From: a virus
Strand: one strand, 5' to 3'
Virus record (IMG/VR): IMGVR_UViG_3300042352_000489
Location: 1 to 26,737 of that record
Length of the DNA stretch: 26,737 nt
Shown: positions 19,375 to 26,490 of the stretch, one piece after another
How the letters are laid out: each line of letters opens with the position of its first letter
How positions within the stretch are numbered: position 1 is the first letter of the stretch
Notes under the pieces: model-generated
The model's database searches: none
Told to the model about the DNA's origin: nothing
What the model saw: only the letters and a program-made list of their open reading frames with translations
Made by a program: the position numbers and the translations under genes

Positions 19375-19392
19375 CTGAAAAACCGCTTTTTG
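19368..19392 (+). terminator. Stem-loop with T-run at the +1 of the SSB transcript
   Basis: CAGAAAGC (19368-19375) pairs with GCTTTTTG (19385-19392) around a nine-base loop, followed by TTTGTC. It can act as the terminator of the RNA polymerase gene for transcripts arriving from upstream, and as a 5' protective hairpin for transcripts starting at 19367. The stem is AT-rich, so strength is moderate. Confidence 0.5.
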
Positions 19393-19434
19393 TTTGTCTA
19401 ACTATGTATAAAAATAAGAAAAAGGAAATGTCTA

Positions 19435-19932
19435 ATGGCTATTATTAACAACGTTGAAATTCACTGGGTAAAGTGTGATCCTGCAAAACCTGAGCGTTAT
19501 CAAGGCAAAGGTCCAGCTAAGTTCTCGATTCAACTTCGTGTACGTGACAAGAAGGTAAAAGAGGCTTATGAAAAGGATTATGGTTTCAAGTTTTCTCCTA
19601 TGGAAGTAGATGATAAAGTTATCTACAAAACCAGTATCTCTCGCTATGCTTATGGTTCTGGTCCAGACGGTAATGAAGATCTAACAAAACCAAACAAACC
19701 AGTCAACGTTATTCTTGCTGATGGTACTCAGCTAGATCCAAACACTGTTGGCAATGGCTCAATTGCTAACGTTAGCTTCTTTACGAAAGAAGATAAGTCT
19801 GGTCGTACACTAAAAGGTATCCAAGTTACTAAGCTAATCAAGTTCGAAGCTCGTGGAGACGACGATGAATTTGAGCTAACAGATAACTTCGAAGTTATCG
19901 ATCCAAACAACTCAGAGAATGACCCTTACTAA
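19435..19932 (+). CDS. Probable ssDNA-binding protein (gp2.5-like)
   Basis: This 165 aa protein has an all-beta OB-like body (MAIINNVEIHWVKCDPAKPE, FSIQLRVRDKKVKEAYEKDY, VNVILADGTQLD, ANVSFFTKEDKSGRTLKGIQ) and an acidic tail (DDDEFELTDNFEVIDPN...) ending in an aromatic residue. That is the arrangement used by gp2.5-type SSBs to contact polymerase and primase. It is the first gene behind the 19350 promoter and opens the replication operon. Length and tail fit; the family itself is inferred. Confidence 0.75.
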   Translation: MAIINNVEIHWVKCDPAKPERYQGKGPAKFSIQLRVRDKKVKEAYEKDYGFKFSPMEVDDKVIYKTSISRYAYGSGPDGNEDLTKPNKPVNVILADGTQLDPNTVGNGSIANVSFFTKEDKSGRTLKGIQVTKLIKFEARGDDDEFELTDNFEVIDPNNSENDPY

Positions 19933-19942
19933 GGAGCACTAA

Positions 19943-20353
19943 ATGACCGTCTATTTGGCTGGGCCAATTGAAGGCGTATCTCTAGAGGAAGCAACAAAGT
20001 GGCGGGAGACTGCCACTAACTTCTTTTTTAAGCATAAAATTCCTACACTAGACCCTACTCGACGTAAAAAGTTTCATGATCAACCTTACTCCAGAAATCT
20101 AGCAAACAAAATTGTTAGAATGGATCTTAACGATATTTGTGAATCAAATGTTATTCTTATGAATCTTAAAGATCGAGGAGCAGGTAAAGCTTGGGGTACT
20201 ATTTGTGAGTTGATTCTTGCTTATAACGAGGGTAAAACAATTGTTGTTGTGCTAGAAGAAGGATTTAAACATCCTTTTGTCGATGTTTTTGCAACAGAGT
20301 TACACCACACACTTGAAGACGCACTGGAAGCAACTTTAGCTTATTACAGGTAA
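19943..20353 (+). CDS. Nucleoside 2-deoxyribosyltransferase-like protein
   Basis: The 136 aa protein starts with VYLAGPIEGVSLEEATKWRE, the nucleotide-binding opening of the deoxyribosyltransferase/RCL fold, has RMDLNDICESNVILMNL in the middle, and GTICELILAYNEGK, whose Glu is the usual catalytic nucleophile. These enzymes exchange or hydrolyse the base of deoxynucleosides or dNMPs. With two deaminases in the window it suggests nucleotide-pool control or unusual nucleotides. AAGGAG precedes the start, ten bases after SSB. Confidence 0.85.
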   Translation: MTVYLAGPIEGVSLEEATKWRETATNFFFKHKIPTLDPTRRKKFHDQPYSRNLANKIVRMDLNDICESNVILMNLKDRGAGKAWGTICELILAYNEGKTIVVVLEEGFKHPFVDVFATELHHTLEDALEATLAYYR

Positions 20354-20355
20354 TC

Positions 20356-20619
20356 ATGTCTCTCAAAAGAAGAAACTCAAACTGGGAATTCTCAATTCAT
20401 GTTAATCCTGACAAGGGTCCTAATCGTGTATGCTTTGATCCGACAGAGGCTCAAAGATTTTTTCGTAAAACGTTAAAGAGTAATCGACTTAAAACAGAAC
20501 CGTTAGTTAAGGTTAAACACTTAGCCACAGGGCTAGTTTGGGAAACTGAAGACTATGAAGAACTAAACGAATTTATCTGTGTCTTAGTAGACAGAGTAGG
20601 AGTAAGACAACATGGCTGA
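20356..20619 (+). CDS. Hypothetical protein, 87 aa
   Basis: Starts two bases after the upstream stop; its own ribosome site (CAGGTAATC) is weak, so coupling is likely. The product is basic (MSLKRRNSNWEFSIHVNPDK, FRKTLKSNRLKTEPLVKVKH) with a C-terminal acidic stretch. Overlaps the DUF3310 gene by 8 bases. Function unknown. Confidence 0.65.
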   Translation: MSLKRRNSNWEFSIHVNPDKGPNRVCFDPTEAQRFFRKTLKSNRLKTEPLVKVKHLATGLVWETEDYEELNEFICVLVDRVGVRQHG

Positions 20620-20890
20620 CGCAATTAACCCTAAACACTATCAGGGTGTGTTAGTAATTCCTAAGGATCGAGTAACCTATCATACTGATATCGATGGCAA
20701 CATCACTCTTCAATACATTGAAGTTATGGAGTATATCATGACTCAGGAAGAGTTCCAAGGTCACCTTAAAGGTCAAGCGTGGAAGTACATGCTTCGACTT
20801 GGAGGAAAAGATGATGAAGTTCAAGAGTTAGGTAAGTCTGCGTGGTACATCGAATATCTTCGTAGTGTCTATAAACGGATGAAACAATGA
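20612..20890 (+). CDS. DUF3310 family protein
   Basis: This 92 aa protein has the DUF3310 layout: INPKHYQG near the start, YIEVMEYIM, then HLKGQAWKYMLRLGGKDDEV and a final SAWYIEYL helix. From memory, the T7 gp1.7 nucleotide kinase belongs to or matches this family; I have not verified that. Context among nucleotide and DNA genes is consistent. The start overlaps the upstream gene and the stop overlaps the next. Confidence 0.88.
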   Translation: MADAINPKHYQGVLVIPKDRVTYHTDIDGNITLQYIEVMEYIMTQEEFQGHLKGQAWKYMLRLGGKDDEVQELGKSAWYIEYLRSVYKRMKQ

Positions 20891-21768
20891 GCTTTCTAAG
20901 AACAGTCAATAATCTCTGTGAAGCTAAACTTAAAGAACTTAACTTCGGAGGTAAGTTTTTTAGTTCTCACATACTGTGTAACTCTTTTATTGCAGGGGGA
21001 GCAATTATCTCTGTTTCTAAAGAAGAAAAGATTAAAGATTATGACTTGTTTGTAACTAAAGGAACTTCTGCAGTAACACTATTTAACTCTCTAGTGCAAA
21101 GAGTTCCAGGAGGTAGTAACTTTCAATTGGAAGTAACTAAAGACGAAAAGAATCCTAACTTAGAAAGAGGGACTCTTAAGTCAGCTGTAGTTCAATGGCC
21201 TCAAGAGAATGTAAAGAGTTTAGAGGATATGATTGACGAGTTTAACCAAAACTGTAAAAGTTTCAAAACTTCAGGTCGATCTCACAAGGTTGTTCCTGCT
21301 TACTTGTCTAAGAATGCTCTAACGCTAAACAACGGAATTCAGCTGATTTTCCGGTTTATCGGAGAACCAAAAGAAGTCTTCACTACCTTTGACTATGAGC
21401 ATTGCAAAGTATACTGGCGTCCTAATCCGCTAGGTCTGTTACTTGGTACTGTAACCTATGAAGGTCGTAGTCAAGAGTCTATCGCTAAGAACGAGTTGAT
21501 CTACACTGGAAACACTCGTTTCGTGTTGTCGGCAGTTAGTCGGTTGAATAAGTTTATTAAGAGAGGTTGGGGTATTAGCCCTTCTTCTTTGTTGTCTTTA
21601 GCTGTGTCTTCTAGTAAAGTAGACTGGGCTAACCGACAAGCTCTTGAAGAGGAGCTGCTCGGTATCTATGGTATTGAAAACAAAACATTAAAACAAATCC
21701 TTGAGATGTGTTCTACAGAAGATAAAGTAGATCTAGACAAGGTTGTCCAAGTACTCGGAGAAGTATAA
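20887..21768 (+). CDS. Phage NTase-fold protein (nucleotidyltransferase superfamily)
   Basis: The 293 aa protein contains FIAGGAIISVSKEEKIKDYD followed by LFV, the GG-x(9-13)-D-x-D signature of the polymerase-beta-type nucleotidyltransferase fold, at about residues 34-56. Further on FTTFDYEHCKVYW has another Asp that could be the third metal ligand. No tRNA- or poly(A)-binding domain is recognisable. Phage members of this kind have no agreed function as far as I know. Located between DUF3310 and DNA polymerase, so co-expressed with replication genes. Substrate and acceptor unknown. Confidence 0.75.
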   Translation: MSFLRTVNNLCEAKLKELNFGGKFFSSHILCNSFIAGGAIISVSKEEKIKDYDLFVTKGTSAVTLFNSLVQRVPGGSNFQLEVTKDEKNPNLERGTLKSAVVQWPQENVKSLEDMIDEFNQNCKSFKTSGRSHKVVPAYLSKNALTLNNGIQLIFRFIGEPKEVFTTFDYEHCKVYWRPNPLGLLLGTVTYEGRSQESIAKNELIYTGNTRFVLSAVSRLNKFIKRGWGISPSSLLSLAVSSSKVDWANRQALEEELLGIYGIENKTLKQILEMCSTEDKVDLDKVVQVLGEV

Positions 21769-21770
21769 TA

Positions 21771-21962
21771 ATGCTAGAAAAATTTGTCGTTGTTCGTGAT
21801 CGTGATAGCTATAAGGGTGGTACAGGTTATAGTGGTCCTCTCCTACGTCAGCTAGGGTTTCCAGAGGGTCCTTATATCCACGGTACCGCTAAAATTCTTG
21901 TGAACCAACTACGTTCAATCAGCTCAGAAAAGTTTAAGATTGTAGACTATGTTACCAACTAA
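21771..21962 (+). CDS. Hypothetical protein, 63 aa
   Basis: Starts two bases after the upstream stop behind GGAGAAGTATAAT. The product MLEKFVVVRDRDSYKGGTGY has a glycine-rich loop, then GPLLRQLGFPEGPYIHGTAK and a C-terminal strand. It overlaps the first codons of DNA polymerase by 14 bases. Function unknown; tight coupling suggests a replication accessory. Confidence 0.65.
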   Translation: MLEKFVVVRDRDSYKGGTGYSGPLLRQLGFPEGPYIHGTAKILVNQLRSISSEKFKIVDYVTN

Positions 21963-23820
21963 ACAAGTAGTATTTGACCTCGAGACCAATGGTCTGTTAC
22001 ATGAGGCAGAAACTATTTGGATTTTTGTAGCTGAAGACTTAGTTACTGGTGAGCAGACAGTTTTCTCGGACGAAGACAAAGACGCTAAACCACTTAAAGA
22101 ACTCCCTGCTTTTCTAGATTCCTGTAGGATGCTAGCAGGTCACCATATCCTTATGTATGATGTGTTGATCTTAGAAAAACTGTTAGGCTGGAAACCCAAA
22201 CAGAATCAGAAACTAGTAGATACTATGGTCATGTCCCAAGTCCTTAACTATAAACGTTTTGGATTTGGTCATAGTCTAGAGAAGTGGGGTGAGTTTTTTG
22301 GTTATCCAAAGAAGGAGCATGAAGACTGGTCACAATACAGTCCTGAAATGCGTGAACGGTGTGTAACAGACGTAAAGTTAAACGTGATGGTTTATAACTA
22401 TCTCGTTAAAGAGTTGAACTCTAGAAAGAACAAAGAAAAGTTAAAACTAGGGTTAAAAGCAGAACATGGTACTTCCCGCTTTGTGGGGCGTTCTATTCTT
22501 CATGGTTGGCCTTTTGATATTGAAAAAGCAAAAGAAGTCAAAGCAAAACTTGAAGAAGAAATGGGTAAGATTGAAGACTACATCAATCCTAAACTAAAAC
22601 TAAAGTTAGCTCAAATGGACAGAGATCCTGAGTTCAAGTCACCTGCTTGGGTTAAGACAGGAAACTATGCAGCAAGAACAGCTGGATGGTTTGAGTTTGA
22701 TCCAGTTAGAGGACAAGAAGACGATCGTCCTGTGTGGGGAGACTACTGCAGAGTAGAGGCTGTTCACCCTGATATCGGGTCTATGGAGTCTGTTAAGGCG
22801 TTGCTGTATGAGCAAGGTTGGGAGCCTGACGAGTGGAACTACGTTAAAGATGCTAAGGGTAACTTGGTCAAGTCTAGCCCAAAGTTAACCACTGCTTCAC
22901 TAGAGCCACTAGGTGAGCTAGGGTTGATGGTTGACCAATACTATACTCTTCGTTCTAGGCATTCTATCTTGAAGACTTGGATGGAAGAGAACTTAACTGA
23001 GTATAACCGAATTCATGGTGATTGCTTTGTTATCGGTACACCTACTGCACGTTCTAGGCATGGTATCATTGCTAACATTCCGTCAGCAGATGCTACTTTT
23101 GGTCCTGAGATTCGTAGTTTGTTCTCTAGTCCACCGGGCTATGTCATTGTTGGTGCAGACTCTAAGGGTAACCAAAACCGTGCTCTAGCCCACTATCTAA
23201 ACAATGCTGCCTATACAGAAGCTATTTGTACAGGTGACATTCATGACTTCAACCGAAAGATTCTTGAGTCTATTGTTGGACCTATGGGACCAGACGGACG
23301 TAAGCGAGCTAAGGCTTTCTTCTACGCTCTGATCTTCGCAGGTGGTGCAGGCAAACTAGCGTTGATCGTTACAGGTCGTCGTGATGCCTCTGTTGGGCAA
23401 AAGATTAAAGATGAATTCCTCAGAAAAATCCCAGGCTTAAACGAGTTAGTTACTAAACTAGAGAAGATGTTTGACGCTACTAACTCTAAAACTGGTAAAG
23501 GTTACATCATGGCACTAGATGGTAGACCGATCTACATGGAAGGTAAGCGACTTGCTTTGAACTACCTACTACAGTCTTTTGAAAAAATCACTGTAGCTTC
23601 TGCTATTGATCAACTACAAACGAGGCTTGATGAAGGAGGGTTTGACTGGCAACCTCTAATTGTTTATCATGATGAGTGTCAGTTTCTTGTTCGAGAAGAC
23701 CAAGCTGAAGCAGCTAAAGAACTAGCTCTTGAAGCTTTTAGAGAAGCACCAAAACAACTAGGAGCAATGATTATGGATGGCTCTGCAGCTATCGGTAAAA
23801 ACTGGTATGAGACACACTAA
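21949..23820 (+). CDS. DNA polymerase, family A (T7 gp5-like)
   Basis: This 623 aa protein has an N-terminal 3'-5' exonuclease: motif I D10-L-E12, motif II near D71 (HHILMYDVL), motif III with D141 (ERCVTDVKLN), where the usual Tyr of YxxxD is Arg. Polymerase motif A is VGADSKGNQNRALAH with D404, Q409 and R411; motif B is RKRAKAFFYALIF with K455 and Y459; motif C is YHDECQ with D575. T7 has Glu at the position of Q409 (steric gate). Y459 matches T7 Y526. The start overlaps the preceding gene. Confidence 0.97.
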   Translation: MLPTKQVVFDLETNGLLHEAETIWIFVAEDLVTGEQTVFSDEDKDAKPLKELPAFLDSCRMLAGHHILMYDVLILEKLLGWKPKQNQKLVDTMVMSQVLNYKRFGFGHSLEKWGEFFGYPKKEHEDWSQYSPEMRERCVTDVKLNVMVYNYLVKELNSRKNKEKLKLGLKAEHGTSRFVGRSILHGWPFDIEKAKEVKAKLEEEMGKIEDYINPKLKLKLAQMDRDPEFKSPAWVKTGNYAARTAGWFEFDPVRGQEDDRPVWGDYCRVEAVHPDIGSMESVKALLYEQGWEPDEWNYVKDAKGNLVKSSPKLTTASLEPLGELGLMVDQYYTLRSRHSILKTWMEENLTEYNRIHGDCFVIGTPTARSRHGIIANIPSADATFGPEIRSLFSSPPGYVIVGADSKGNQNRALAHYLNNAAYTEAICTGDIHDFNRKILESIVGPMGPDGRKRAKAFFYALIFAGGAGKLALIVTGRRDASVGQKIKDEFLRKIPGLNELVTKLEKMFDATNSKTGKGYIMALDGRPIYMEGKRLALNYLLQSFEKITVASAIDQLQTRLDEGGFDWQPLIVYHDECQFLVREDQAEAAKELALEAFREAPKQLGAMIMDGSAAIGKNWYETH

Positions 23821-24029
23821 TGTCTAAGTATGGAATGACTCGAGAAGAGTATGAGTTATTTAAAGGTAAAGCACAGGTAGATCCACCTGAAACTTGGATC
23901 TCCTATGGCTGGAATAACAGCTTCAATGATGAAGTTGAAATTAAACACTTCCCTAACGATCTAGTTGCAAGAGCCTACTTTGCAGCTATGCAAGAAAACA
24001 ACTATTATAAATTAGAAGGAATCAACTAA
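23820..24029 (+). CDS. Hypothetical protein, 69 aa
   Basis: Starts at the last base of the polymerase stop. The product MSKYGMTREEYELFKGKAQV..., then ETWISYGWNNSFNDEVEIKH and RAYFAAMQENNYYKL, is soluble alpha/beta. Its stop shares a base with the next start. Function unknown; possibly a polymerase accessory by position. Confidence 0.65.
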   Translation: MSKYGMTREEYELFKGKAQVDPPETWISYGWNNSFNDEVEIKHFPNDLVARAYFAAMQENNYYKLEGIN

Positions 24030-24373
24030 TGGCTAACGTAATCCGCGCACAATTTCGAAATCAAGATGGTCGTCTAAACATCGACAAAGGTGTTCTAACC
24101 TTTTACGGTGGTGACAAGCCTGTAAAGTGGGATATCACTAAGCGTGAAACTACTGAGTTACTCCGTGAGTTTCTAAGCACTGCTTATACACTAGGTAAGC
24201 TGCCTTCACGTGGTATTGTACACAAAACACCTAAAAATTCCTTTGGTTGGAATGTAACGACTCCTTTTGTAGAACGTTATGATCTGCAAAATGAAAAACA
24301 TTACACTCTGCTTCCAGGCACTAAACACACTAAAGACATCCTCTCAGCTATGGTCCGTGCAAATGTCAAGTAA
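24029..24373 (+). CDS. Hypothetical protein, 114 aa
   Basis: Directly coupled to the gene before it. Sequence MANVIRAQFRNQDGRLNIDK..., a KRETTELLREFLSTAYTLGK helix and a Trp/Phe-rich second half. AYTLGK resembles MYNLGK of the 9737 gene. Function unknown. Confidence 0.65.
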   Translation: MANVIRAQFRNQDGRLNIDKGVLTFYGGDKPVKWDITKRETTELLREFLSTAYTLGKLPSRGIVHKTPKNSFGWNVTTPFVERYDLQNEKHYTLLPGTKHTKDILSAMVRANVK

Positions 24374-24770
24374 AGCTATCTATCCTGAGTACTACACTAA
24401 AGAAGAGTACGAAAAGGAACTAGATAAAACTCTAAAACTGGGGTGCGTTGAACACGCACTCCTTTTTTACCATTTCTGTCAATATTGTGCTCTTCGTAAT
24501 GAAGACTTTATTTCGACAGAAAAATATTACGACCTTTGTGATTTTCTCACAGATAACTTGTTATCTATTCACAAGAATTTACAAGAGTTCGTTGTCTATA
24601 ACGATATCTTGGTTTATACTTGTAAGTTAGAGCCTGTAAAGCAAGGTGAGACTTTTACTAAAGGAAAACACTTAATCGAAGGTATTGAAAACCTTATTGG
24701 TCAACTCGATGAGCGAATCGATATTGACTACAAGTTAGAGGTAGTGGAAGAATTTGATAGCGTTAATTGA
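24363..24770 (+). CDS. Hypothetical protein, 135 aa, with an embedded terminator
   Basis: Starts at ATG 24363, overlapping the previous stop. The product is helical (TKEEYEKELDKTLKLGCVEH, YYDLCDFLTDNLLSIHKNLQ) and Tyr/Cys-rich, ending acidic. Codons 26-36 lie on a strong terminator-like hairpin at 24440-24468. It overlaps the exonuclease start. A longer open frame upstream has no ribosome site. Function unknown. Confidence 0.65.
   Translation: MSSKAIYPEYYTKEEYEKELDKTLKLGCVEHALLFYHFCQYCALRNEDFISTEKYYDLCDFLTDNLLSIHKNLQEFVVYNDILVYTCKLEPVKQGETFTKGKHLIEGIENLIGQLDERIDIDYKLEVVEEFDSVN
24440..24468 (+). terminator. Terminator-like hairpin inside a gene
   Basis: GGGGTGCGT (24440-24448) pairs with ACGCACTCC (24454-24462), nine pairs with one G-U, around TGAAC, followed directly by T6. 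This is as good an intrinsic terminator as the two intergenic ones, yet it lies within the reading frame of the 135 aa protein and upstream of the exonuclease gene. It may attenuate transcription into the distal replication genes or be a relic. Confidence 0.6.
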
Positions 24771-25497
24771 TGGTGATGTTCTACTTCACGCAACACTCTG
24801 GGAGACTAGTAACTATGAAGATGCCTTGTCTAAACTACTATACAACATTGAAGATTACACTGATGGGGCCTTCTGCAATGAATGCGTCATTGCTGTTGGT
24901 CCGTTAAACGGTAAGAACTACCGAGACGACTTGTACCCTGACTACAAACAAACTCCTATGCGAGTAAAAGGTCGTGGTGAACGTCCTGAACACTTTGCTA
25001 AGGTAAAAGAGTACTTGTACTCACTAGAGAATGTTGTAGTTGGAGACAACATAGAAGCAGATGACCTGCTAGGTATTCTTAGTAGACAGCTAGGTGAAGA
25101 CTGTGTCATTGTTACTGTTGACAAAGACATGGATCAGTTGTCTGGTAAGCACTACAATCCTAAGTATAATCGAGAGCGTTACTATATTCTCGATCAAGAA
25201 CAAGCAGATCGGTTCTTCCTAAAGCAGTTGCTTATGGGAGACGCAATGGATAAGATTCCAGGCTTACCTAAGTATGGACCTATCAAGGCAGAAAAGATCA
25301 TCGACTCGTATGACACTGTGAAAGAGGCAGCTAGTGCTGTTCTTGATCATTACTTTCTTACCTATGATAAAGACTGGGAGAGCTACTTCTTATCTAACGG
25401 AAAGCTACTTTGGTTACAACGTAAAGATTATGATTGGTTTACTCTAGACACCTTCAAGGAGAGTTTCCTAAATGATCGTACTGGAATTCCGGCTTAA
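24754..25497 (+). CDS. 5'-3' exonuclease (FEN/PIN type, T7 gp6-like role)
   Basis: This 247 aa protein starts at TTG 24754 (GGAAG upstream) with MIALIDGDVLLH, the first acidic site of the FEN/PIN nuclease. It continues with YKQTPMRVKGRGERPEHF, EADDLLG (the second acidic site), VTVDKDMDQL (the third), then GDAMDKIPGLPKYGPIKAEK, the helix-3-turn-helix DNA-binding motif. Such enzymes remove RNA primers and degrade host DNA. It is about the usual length for phage versions. Located in the replication operon behind DNA polymerase. Confidence 0.93.
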   Translation: MIALIDGDVLLHATLWETSNYEDALSKLLYNIEDYTDGAFCNECVIAVGPLNGKNYRDDLYPDYKQTPMRVKGRGERPEHFAKVKEYLYSLENVVVGDNIEADDLLGILSRQLGEDCVIVTVDKDMDQLSGKHYNPKYNRERYYILDQEQADRFFLKQLLMGDAMDKIPGLPKYGPIKAEKIIDSYDTVKEAASAVLDHYFLTYDKDWESYFLSNGKLLWLQRKDYDWFTLDTFKESFLNDRTGIPA

Positions 25498-25666
25498 AGA
25501 CCTAGGTTACGCTTGTGTTACACGTCAAGAAAAGACAGAAAAACGACCAGTTACCTATAAAGTAGAACTGTGGGATAAAAATAAATTTTACCACTCTAAA
25601 ACTTTTTACAACTTTGAGCAAGCAGAGTTGCACTACTGGGAACAATTGAAAAAGGAATTTTTATGA
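25472..25666 (+). CDS. Hypothetical protein, 64 aa
   Basis: Starts 26 bases inside the exonuclease end behind AAGGAGAG. The product is MIVLEFRLKDLGYACVTRQE..., with TYKVELWDKNKFYHSK and a helical C-terminus. Its TGA overlaps an ATG (25663) that begins a nine-codon dead frame in front of the SegE-like gene. Function unknown. Confidence 0.65.
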   Translation: MIVLEFRLKDLGYACVTRQEKTEKRPVTYKVELWDKNKFYHSKTFYNFEQAELHYWEQLKKEFL

Positions 25667-25681
25667 ACTTAGCGAGGTTGC

Positions 25682-26119
25682 ATTACTAAACAAGGCCATT
25701 GGGATTGCACAGGTTTAAAACTAGATCCTGCTGGTGCAATCGGCTTTGTTTACATGATAGTTTATACCGAAACTAACCAAAAGTATATCGGTAAAAAGAA
25801 CTACAAAGGTAGGGGCAAGTTGAATAAAGGTCAGGCTTCCAACTGGAAGACTTACACAAGTTCTAGCTCCTACCTTAACGACTTAATAAAAGAGAAAGGT
25901 AAAGACAAGTTTGAGTTTATCATACTTGAGGAGTATCATACTGTTGGAGGTTTAAGCTTTGCAGAGACTTGGAGTCAGGTTTTTGTAGAAACACCAAGTA
26001 ACAACGATGAATTCATGAATCGTTTCATTGATAAAGTAACTTGGAAAGTAACAGAACCTGTAACAGCTCGTCATAAGCGGAGGTTAAAACACTACATGAA
26101 GAAGTACAAGTATGTTTGA
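25682..26119 (+). CDS. SegE-like GIY-YIG endonuclease, start uncertain (non-AUG or frameshift)
   Basis: The nuclease core is GFVYMIVY ... QKYIGKKNYKGRG, i.e. the GIY ... YIG pair of the family in the F-V-Y / Y-I-G form known from T4 SegE-like proteins. It is followed by WKTYTSSSSYLNDLIKEKGK (with the helical Arg/Lys/Glu contributors) and FEFIILEEY. The homologous-looking sequence begins well before ATG 25754 (TKQGHWDCTGLKLDPAGAIG). The only candidate starts in that frame are non-AUG (ATT 25682, behind GAGG). A normal ATG at 25663 lies one frame off and hits a stop after 8 residues. Confidence 0.8.
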   Translation: MTKQGHWDCTGLKLDPAGAIGFVYMIVYTETNQKYIGKKNYKGRGKLNKGQASNWKTYTSSSSYLNDLIKEKGKDKFEFIILEEYHTVGGLSFAETWSQVFVETPSNNDEFMNRFIDKVTWKVTEPVTARHKRRLKHYMKKYKYV

Positions 26120-26318
26120 ATATGTGGTTTATCTACCAGTGATTTGGTTTTTTATCTGCTACGTGCAAACTCACCGTCAAAGGGCAATTGTATACAAAGA
26201 GCTAGAGTACAACCCTGTAGTTTTCTTTAACTATAAAGAGGTTACCTTTGATAAGCATTTAACTAGACTGTTGACCTTTAACTGGAATTGGAGGCGTTGG
26301 TACTATGAAAGCAAGTAA
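26112..26318 (+). CDS. Small membrane-anchored protein, 68 aa
   Basis: Starts 8 bases inside the endonuclease end. The hydrophobic segment YVVYLPVIWFFICYVQT (about residues 4-20) is a single membrane anchor, followed by a basic and aromatic soluble part (RLLTFNWNWRRWYYESK). It overlaps the next gene by 14 bases. Function unknown. Confidence 0.6.
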   Translation: MFEYVVYLPVIWFFICYVQTHRQRAIVYKELEYNPVVFFNYKEVTFDKHLTRLLTFNWNWRRWYYESK

Positions 26319-26490
26319 AGAACTAGTTGATTGGTTAACAAAACAAACCTATGACCATGAAGGTTTCCCTCGTACAAATGAGGAACTTTTAGGTATTAGT
26401 GTAGGGACACTTCGAACTCTAATTGCTATTGTAACCTTTAAAGAAAAAGAATTTAATCGGGAACCTGATGGGAAAAGTATTACATCGTAA
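26305..26490 (+). CDS. Hypothetical protein, 61 aa
   Basis: Starts in the preceding gene behind TGGAGG. The product MKASKELVDWLTKQTYDHEG, then NEELLGISVGTLRTLIAIVT, reads like a small helix-turn-helix-like domain (E-E-L-L-G-I-S-V-G-T-L-R), which is suggestive but short of proof. Overlaps the primase start by 23 bases. Confidence 0.6.
   Translation: MKASKELVDWLTKQTYDHEGFPRTNEELLGISVGTLRTLIAIVTFKEKEFNREPDGKSITS

Noticed and set aside
19428-19448. Mini-frame MSNGYY overlapping the SSB start
   Set aside because: Its ribosome site spacing is too short and it is only six codons; not supportable as a leader peptide.
26220-26236. CTTTAACTATAAAGAGGTT resembles a leftward family site
   Set aside because: Spacing is off by one base and it lies within a coding frame.
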